A DNA stretch of 11,653 nt. Source: a bacterium. Its GTDB lineage: Bacteria > Auribacterota > UBA3054 > B51-G9. The notes below the pieces were generated by a model, which saw only the letters and a list, made by a program, of their open reading frames with translations, was not told where the DNA came from and did not search any database. Below are positions 6,588 through 11,653 of the stretch, one piece after another. Position 1 is the first letter of the stretch. The number at the start of each line of letters is the position of its first letter. Where the stretch lies: contig JAOZSF010000029.1 in the NCBI GenBank assembly GCA_029939815.1, positions 1 to 11,653 on the forward strand, given 5' to 3'. Position numbers and translations under genes: made by a program.

Positions 6588-9500
6588 ATGAGTATAAAAT
6601 TAATTCATGTTTTGTTCCTCATGCTCTATAGTGCCTCGTGTTTTCCCGCGAGTATGGGTTTCAACGCGCCATCAAAAATCTTTTTGCCAGGAGAACTTTT
6701 TACCAACAGTATTGTTATAAATTATCATTCGTATGATTCTATTGCCACAGGTCTGTTCTTAAACGTGCAATGGGAAAGTGATACTGTTGAAGTTCGTACC
6801 GCATTATGGAATGAAGTGGATTTTTCCTTTGACAGCCGCAAAATTTATAATTCATTTTCAAATCAATATTCAAATATTTTTCTATATTCTTCATGCCGGC
6901 CCAAATTAAGTTCATGGAACAACAATACAAATTTGACTATCGTAAAGCTTATTTGCGTTATAGTCGGGCGAGAATTGTGTGATATTGAATTTAACGATTA
7001 TACAAACGCGGTACCTTTCCCGACTGCTGCAGTCAACGGTCATGGTAAAGATATTCTGGGGGATCCTGATGTTTCGTATGACGGGTTTGATGTTTTGCCG
7101 ATAATTACCCGTTCTACGGCAGGATATGTAATGGCAGCCGATTTGTCGGCTGATAATGTGGCGATTGTTCGTGATAAAACTAATATTGTCGTAAATTTGA
7201 TTATAAAAGCTTTTGGAAATCCTCTGGCTTATGAACATATTCGCGCAACTATAGATTATAACGAAGATGTTACGGAATGTAACACTAATATTTTTGATGT
7301 TCAACCGTGGCTTGAAAATGTTAAGTTCACTGTTGAAAAAACTAATGTTATTCGCACAACATCGCTTGGTGTTACAACTAATTTAGAACCTGTCGGAGTA
7401 TTGACTTTTGAAGCGGAATGCCCTTTAACTAATTTTACCGGGAAACTTGCTGAATTTCATTTTAAACCTATCGATTATGACGAAAGTGAATTTGAATTTG
7501 ATGAAATGGAAACTTTTGTAAAAAGAAATAAAGTAAATCTGCTTGGGCTTGTTGATGAGGATGACGATGGATTAGAAAACTCAATTGTATATGTTTTACC
7601 CGCCGGAAAGATGAGGTATATTTTAAAGACGGAAGGTAATATTGGTGAAAAACATTCAAATTCGAAAGCCACATTATATTTAACATCAGAAAAAGATGAA
7701 TATTTTGATGATTTGAATTGCTCCCTGTTTTTTAATACCAATTTAATTCGCTTTTCTAATAACGAAAATCTCGCTTTTAAATTAAACCCCGATTTTAGCG
7801 ATGTAGCTGTTTCAACATTTGATACCGGCAGCATTAACGAAACAAACCGGTTGTATAATCAAAAACTTTGTGTGGATATTACTTTTGATGATATTATTAC
7901 AAATAAAAAAGATGAATTAATTGAAATCGGCGAAATAATATGGACAAATCTTGAATACGGAGTCGCCGATTTCTTTTTTGATGTTGAAGACTCTTATATA
8001 GAATTTGAAGGCAGGGATTTAATTGATGATGAAAAACAATGTTCGGAATTTCCTGTATCTATGCAAATAATCGAATTTTATGAACCTTCAACAAATATTT
8101 TCCTTGTAAAATTAATACCTGCAGGATTAACAAATCACGTTCTTGAACCGGGCCAGAAAATAGAAATAGATATTTGTGGAATTAATAATTATCCTATTTA
8201 TGGCTCTGGAGAAATCCTTTGGAGATATGACTCTACTTCCTTCAAAGTCACAGATTTTTCGCCAAACATGTGGACCAACAGCCTGGTAATTGAAAACGGA
8301 AGCATAACATCGGATGTTTTTGGAATAGATGTGAATTTTTCATCTCCCGGAGCTGTAACAACCTTTTTTGGAGATGTTACTTTTCAGGCGCTTAACGGAG
8401 AAAAACTTTATTTAGAACCTTTAAGAAAACTATCCATAGTTACCAATTTCTGGTGGGAAAATATTCTTGGCTCGATGTTTTCTACAAATGACGGTGTATT
8501 TGGAATGACTCTTGTTTCTAAAGAGCCGGAAGAAATATTTATGCGGCTTAAACCTACAGAAGACCTATTTGCGGGAAATTTTTCTGAATTTGCTCTTGAG
8601 CTGTTAAATCCTTTAACATCTTCGTGGACAAGTTTGCGTGCTGAATTTGAGATTGATGAGGATGAGCTGTTAATTACAAATAAAAGTTTAAATATTAAGA
8701 TAAGTGACAAATTTCCATCCATAACTGTTGAAAAAAATATTATAAGTAAATCAACAAATCGCTATCAAAAAACCATAATAACTCCCTCAAATTCGTTTAC
8801 TCGTGTATTAACTTCTTTGACATCAACTGTTATTCTTCAGCTTTCATCTGACACACCTGTGAATATTAATAAATCTGAAATTTTGGGGTCCTTTTATGGG
8901 CAACCGTTGGAAGAGGAGATATTATATGATTTTTATATTAACAGCCAAACCGGTTTTTTTGATCTTACATATGTAAAATCTTATGACAAAAATACTCTCA
9001 ATGAAAACTTATTAAGTGATGACTCTATTTTAAGCGAAACAGAATGGCTCGTTTCCCCAAGCGGTGTTAAAATATGGATAAAATCCAATACGGATTCGCG
9101 GCCCAGGTTGCAAACAAGCCGTAATATGTCTGTTTATGTTGATAATCCCAGTAATATTAAATATGATCATGTAACTTTAGCTTGGTCTTATGATGCGGAT
9201 AATTTTGAAGTTTTATCCGCTGAAGTTTTAGGAAATTTTACCGGAAAAATATGGATAGAAAATCATGATGACGGCGATGGTTACCTATGCGCGGATTTAA
9301 TATCACCTTATTTTATTACTAATTCTGAAGTTGAAGTGTTAAAATTTGATATTTTACCAAAACTTACCGATATATTGGAAATGGATCTGGACGAAATAAA
9401 TGTTACTCCTACAAATGAAATTATTCCGGGCGTATGGCAGGGAAATTATAACCTTCTCGAAACCCTTGATGATGATGTTTATGATAATTATCAGGAATGG

Positions 9501-11474
9501 AGACGTGGAACAGAGTTGACTCAGGCGCCTCTGCTGTACATTGAAGATATTGATGATTTGTCAGCCGGAGAAACCATTCTTAATCTTAAAGATGCAGGTT
9601 CCGGCTTGGAAGTATATAAAGAAAATGTAAATTATAAATGGTGGGTAAAAGACAATAAAAATACAGAAGTAATTTTCGATTTTAAATCTATGATTGGCAG
9701 AATGTTTGTAAAAGAAAATTGGACAGGAGAAGAAATTTTCTGGATTTACTGCCAAAATTTGAATAATGGTTTAATCAGTAAAGATTCTATTAAAATAGAT
9801 GCACATAATTCTAACTATGATTGGGATAAATTCGCTGTAATTGTTGACCGGGATGATTATTTTACTATCACAGATGTTGACTTTAATGACTTGTCATTCA
9901 GTATAATAAATCCCCCGGAAAATTATAGTCTAAATGCTTTTATTATAGAAAACGGCTATACAAACCCGGTTCCGGTTATAGAAAATAACGGGGAAGGAAA
10001 TATTGAATGGCATTCACCGAATTTTGGCGGTATATATTATGGAACTATAGTTGCCACAAATTTAGATGACCCAAAAGACGTTGCTTTTAAAAATTTTTCT
10101 ATTACGGTTCTTGACAGTTATTCAAATACCGATATAGATGGAGATAGATTTGAAGTTAAACATAATAAATCGTTTTTAACTTTGGACGACCCAACACGAA
10201 TTCATATTGTCGGCGGTTCCAATAAAGACAAATTAAAAATCAAAGTCTGGAGAAATAAAGACACAGGGGACGGAATCGTTAATTTTGATGAAATTGTTTC
10301 TGACAGCGGCATAAAAAGTCTCTTTTTAGATGGTGGTGTGAATCTAATTCAAACAGAAGGACCTATCGGCTCAATTAAAGTTAAAAAAGGAGTTGTAGGG
10401 CAGATTATCGCAAAGAACGGCGGCGTAAGATCAGTGAAAATTTCTACCGCGTGGAATAACTATGATGAAGAATTTTATGAAGTTGGCTTGCGAAAAGGTA
10501 TTTCTGCACAGGGAAATATCGGAGTTGTAAAAGTTACAGGCGGGGATATAGGCACCGATTATGAACCGGCGGTAATATCTTCGGCTGAGGGGAATATAAA
10601 AGCTGTAATTACTAAAATGCAGAAAAAAGTTTATTGGGATGGTCCTAATTTTTGGGATGATATTTATGTGGAAATAGCAGGTGATGAAGGAGCAAACATC
10701 TATGCGAATATTTATGCGCCAAAAGGAAATATTGGTTCAGTTATTGCCATTGGCGGAAAAATAGGCACTCTTCTTGATGATATTGTTACAGAAATATATT
10801 CCGGCAATAATATCAAAAAAATTATTGCGGTCGCGCAAAACGGCGACGCGGAAATTCTTGGCGGATTTATTCATTCAGATATAATAGCAGACGGAAATAT
10901 TAATAAAATAATGGCGCAGGGCGGCGATATCTGTAATAGTGACAGCGCTTCAGATATCGATGGTTCTTTTGATGAAACTGAATTGATCGAATATCCGGTT
11001 ATTATTTACGCGAATGAAATTAAAAAGATTTCTGCTAATGGCAGAGTTTACGGCTTTCGCGACGGACCAACAATTGATGATGCCTGGCGGGAAGTGCATG
11101 GCGGGAACATAAGTTCTTATATTGTTCTTCAGAAATCGATTGGTAAGATAATATCAAGAGCAGGAAATGTGTCTATTTATCTGGAGACAAAAGGAGATAT
11201 TAAAAATATTAAAGTAAATGCTGTTCCGTTTAAAGAATATTGGGATGACGATATGAAAATAGTTGGAGGCAGTTTACTCTATTCTGTTATTCTGCCCAAT
11301 GTACAATATCGCTCAACAAATCCGGCAGACTATAAAAATAAACTTAATAAATTAAATGCCGGACTGATAAAAGAAAGTTGGATAGGGATTAAAGGGCCAT
11401 ATAATCCCAAAAAATTCAAATATAGAAAAATATTGAATTTTGAATTATGGGCAGGCGGGCAAAAAGTAAATTAA
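6588..11474 (+). CDS. Giant secreted protein: cohesin-like modules plus beta-solenoid
   Basis: This 1628-residue protein has no function I can name. Residues 1-21 look like a signal peptide (hydrophobic 5-16, likely cleavage after FPA). About six beta-sandwich modules follow. Each has a cohesin-like central strand of the type W-x-Y-D-x-x-x-F-x-V (clearest at 545-554 and 866-875; weaker forms start near 62, 222, 381 and 687). Most end in an I/L-L-G turn (157-158, 319-320, 627-628, 766-767). Residues about 980-1180 look Ig-like. From about 1190 to 1545 a beta-solenoid carries repeated G-N-I-G/K-x-I/V rungs. The chain is rich in Asp/Glu and Asn and has 13 cysteines, crowded in modules 1-3. No catalytic motif, LPxTG, PEP-CTERM-type tail or C-terminal transmembrane segment is visible. 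Its own strong promoter and Shine-Dalgarno sequence confirm the start. A structural surface, adhesive or matrix role is inferred from architecture alone. Confidence 0.9.
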   Translation: MSIKLIHVLFLMLYSASCFPASMGFNAPSKIFLPGELFTNSIVINYHSYDSIATGLFLNVQWESDTVEVRTALWNEVDFSFDSRKIYNSFSNQYSNIFLYSSCRPKLSSWNNNTNLTIVKLICVIVGRELCDIEFNDYTNAVPFPTAAVNGHGKDILGDPDVSYDGFDVLPIITRSTAGYVMAADLSADNVAIVRDKTNIVVNLIIKAFGNPLAYEHIRATIDYNEDVTECNTNIFDVQPWLENVKFTVEKTNVIRTTSLGVTTNLEPVGVLTFEAECPLTNFTGKLAEFHFKPIDYDESEFEFDEMETFVKRNKVNLLGLVDEDDDGLENSIVYVLPAGKMRYILKTEGNIGEKHSNSKATLYLTSEKDEYFDDLNCSLFFNTNLIRFSNNENLAFKLNPDFSDVAVSTFDTGSINETNRLYNQKLCVDITFDDIITNKKDELIEIGEIIWTNLEYGVADFFFDVEDSYIEFEGRDLIDDEKQCSEFPVSMQIIEFYEPSTNIFLVKLIPAGLTNHVLEPGQKIEIDICGINNYPIYGSGEILWRYDSTSFKVTDFSPNMWTNSLVIENGSITSDVFGIDVNFSSPGAVTTFFGDVTFQALNGEKLYLEPLRKLSIVTNFWWENILGSMFSTNDGVFGMTLVSKEPEEIFMRLKPTEDLFAGNFSEFALELLNPLTSSWTSLRAEFEIDEDELLITNKSLNIKISDKFPSITVEKNIISKSTNRYQKTIITPSNSFTRVLTSLTSTVILQLSSDTPVNINKSEILGSFYGQPLEEEILYDFYINSQTGFFDLTYVKSYDKNTLNENLLSDDSILSETEWLVSPSGVKIWIKSNTDSRPRLQTSRNMSVYVDNPSNIKYDHVTLAWSYDADNFEVLSAEVLGNFTGKIWIENHDDGDGYLCADLISPYFITNSEVEVLKFDILPKLTDILEMDLDEINVTPTNEIIPGVWQGNYNLLETLDDDVYDNYQEWRRGTELTQAPLLYIEDIDDLSAGETILNLKDAGSGLEVYKENVNYKWWVKDNKNTEVIFDFKSMIGRMFVKENWTGEEIFWIYCQNLNNGLISKDSIKIDAHNSNYDWDKFAVIVDRDDYFTITDVDFNDLSFSIINPPENYSLNAFIIENGYTNPVPVIENNGEGNIEWHSPNFGGIYYGTIVATNLDDPKDVAFKNFSITVLDSYSNTDIDGDRFEVKHNKSFLTLDDPTRIHIVGGSNKDKLKIKVWRNKDTGDGIVNFDEIVSDSGIKSLFLDGGVNLIQTEGPIGSIKVKKGVVGQIIAKNGGVRSVKISTAWNNYDEEFYEVGLRKGISAQGNIGVVKVTGGDIGTDYEPAVISSAEGNIKAVITKMQKKVYWDGPNFWDDIYVEIAGDEGANIYANIYAPKGNIGSVIAIGGKIGTLLDDIVTEIYSGNNIKKIIAVAQNGDAEILGGFIHSDIIADGNINKIMAQGGDICNSDSASDIDGSFDETELIEYPVIIYANEIKKISANGRVYGFRDGPTIDDAWREVHGGNISSYIVLQKSIGKIISRAGNVSIYLETKGDIKNIKVNAVPFKEYWDDDMKIVGGSLLYSVILPNVQYRSTNPADYKNKLNKLNAGLIKESWIGIKGPYNPKKFKYRKILNFELWAGGQKVN
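6657..9443 (+). repeat. Six diverged cohesin-like modules in tandem
   Basis: These are protein-level repeats within the large gene, with no obvious DNA identity. Central strands start near residues 62, 222, 381, 545, 687 and 866 (steps of 160, 159, 164, 142 and 179). A closing turn follows each 79-98 residues later: ILG at 156-158, LLG at 318-320, LID at 478-480, ILG at 626-628, ILG at 765-767 and IIPG at 945-948. Approximate modules are 24-165, 178-325, 335-485, 503-635, 648-775 and 825-952. The cohesin-type assignment rests on the W-x-Y-D-x-x-x-F-x-V strand and on length; modules 1, 3 and 5 are the weakest matches. Confidence 0.6.
10359..11207 (+). repeat. Beta-solenoid rungs, G-N-I-G type
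   Basis: Residues about 1258-1540 of the large protein hold repeats of the form G-[NDP]-[IV]-[GK]-x-[IV]-x-[AVS], often followed two to three residues later by GG. Clear copies start at 1258 (GPIGSIKV), 1309 (GNIGVVKV), 1335 (GNIKAVIT), 1380 (GNIGSVIA), 1436 (GNINKIMA) and 1536 (GDIKNIKV). Weaker ones lie near 1271, 1406, 1476, 1517 and 1526. Irregular spacing of about 10-45 residues implies rungs with inserted loops. This pattern is typical of right-handed beta-helices in secreted bacterial proteins. Confidence 0.7.
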
Positions 11475-11497
11475 TTTTCCCATAAAAACCCGCTTTT
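11453..11497 (+). terminator. Weak candidate terminator of the large gene
   Basis: AGGCGGG at 11453-11459, inside the last codons of the gene, can pair with CCCGCTT at 11489-11495 (one G-T pair), ending in a short TTTT. The loop is long (29 nt) and the T-run short, so this is a poor intrinsic terminator. It is the best hairpin I can find after the stop codon. Confidence 0.25.
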
Positions 11498-11598
11498 ATC
11501 AGTAAATCTGCATTCCTTACCGGATTTTAAGCAAAATAAGTGCTTGACTTTATATACACCTTTCTGTAGAATTTAAGCGAATTAATTGAAATAAATTG
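11475..11598. other. Spacer between the large gene and the tRNA
   Basis: This 124-bp non-coding spacer contains the tRNA promoter at 11544-11572. A small AAGCA/TGCTT hairpin at 11529-11545 lies against the -35 box and has no T-run. No other feature is seen. Confidence 0.6.
11544..11572 (+). promoter_or_regulatory. Promoter of the tRNA-Val gene
   Basis: TTGACT (11544-11549), 17 bp, then TAGAAT (11567-11572, five of six matches to TATAAT). The predicted start near 11579 leaves a 5' leader of about 20 nt to be removed by RNase P. The same -35 hexamer and spacing are used at the divergent promoters around 6500-6570. Confidence 0.75.
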
Positions 11599-11653
11599 GG
11601 GCGACTAGCTCAGTTGGTTAGAGTGCCTGCTCGACACGCAGGAGGTCACAGGT
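11599..11653 (+). tRNA. tRNA-Val(GAC), 3' end cut by the window
   Basis: The 5' acceptor strand is GGGCGAC (11599-11605), followed by TA at positions 8-9. The D-arm is GCTC/GAGT (11608-11611 and 11621-11624) with an AGTTGGTTA loop. The anticodon stem CCTGC/GCAGG (11626-11630 and 11638-11642) encloses the seven-base loop TCGACAC, which puts GAC at 34-36 (valine, GUC/GUU codons). The variable loop AGGTC and the 5' T-stem strand ACAGG follow. The window ends at T54, so the T-loop, 3' acceptor strand and CCA cannot be checked. Position 33 reads C rather than the usual T. Body and stem resemble tRNA-Asp, but the anticodon is GAC, not GTC. Confidence 0.88.

Noticed and set aside
6588..6650. Lipoprotein signal in the giant protein (Cys18)
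   Set aside because: SASC has Ser at -1 and at -3, a poor lipobox, and a good signal peptidase I site (FPA-S) lies just beyond. Ordinary secretion is more likely.
6739..7834. Minus-strand open frames opposite the giant gene
   Set aside because: They have no promoter or ribosome binding site and low-complexity composition, and they sit antisense to a frame with clear domain periodicity.
11529..11545. AAGCA/TGCTT hairpin as a terminator for the giant gene
   Set aside because: The stem is only 5 bp and AT-rich, there is no T-run after it, and it runs into the -35 box of the tRNA promoter.
11599..11653. tRNA-Asp identity
   Set aside because: The CCTGC/GCAGG anticodon stem is typical of tRNA-Asp, but the only seven-base loop it allows gives GAC (Val), not GTC. 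Shifting the loop to restore T33 (anticodon CGA) breaks the stem.

Overview
The window is AT-rich and densely coding. It looks like chromosome from a Gram-negative (two-membrane) bacterium: it carries an AsmA-like envelope protein, a DsbD-type reductant conduit and an apparent lipoprotein. The very large secreted protein, built of cohesin-like modules followed by a beta-solenoid, is of a kind I associate with PVC-group bacteria (Lentisphaerota, Kiritimatiellota, Planctomycetota). That placement is an inference from style, and the sequence alone does not fix the phylum.

Left part (58-6457, minus strand): four genes read leftward as one tight operon. In transcription order they are a thioredoxin-fold lipoprotein, DsbD, a 1027-residue AsmA-like protein and the GTPase HflX. 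The junctions are a 4-nt ATGA overlap, a 1-nt TAATG overlap and a 3-nt gap, and none of the four starts has a clear Shine-Dalgarno sequence, so translational coupling is likely. The first two genes form a periplasmic thiol-redox pair. The third probably acts in lipid transport or outer-membrane upkeep. HflX is a ribosome-rescue GTPase that appears to be co-transcribed. Two oddities stand out: the thioredoxin-fold lipoprotein has Ser-x-x-Cys in place of Cys-x-x-Cys, and DsbD stops soon after the cis-proline of its C-terminal thioredoxin domain.

Middle (6458-6587): a 130-bp divergent control region. It holds two back-to-back sigma70-type promoters, each TTGACT-17 bp-TAnnnT, with their -35 boxes in inverted orientation 13 bp apart. 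A perfect 21-bp palindrome lies over the predicted start of the leftward transcript. The rightward promoter is so close to its gene that the Shine-Dalgarno sequence sits at the predicted 5' end of the mRNA.

Right part (6588-11474, plus strand): one 1628-residue exported protein. By eye it consists of a signal peptide, about six cohesin-like beta-sandwich modules with a period near 160 residues, two less clear Ig-like segments, and a C-terminal beta-solenoid with about ten G-N-I-G-type rungs. I recognise no enzyme motif or surface anchor. This is the best candidate here for something undescribed.

Right edge (11475-11653): a 124-bp spacer with a strong tRNA promoter, then a tRNA-Val(GAC) gene cut by the window edge. 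Its anticodon loop appears to have C instead of the nearly universal U at position 33.
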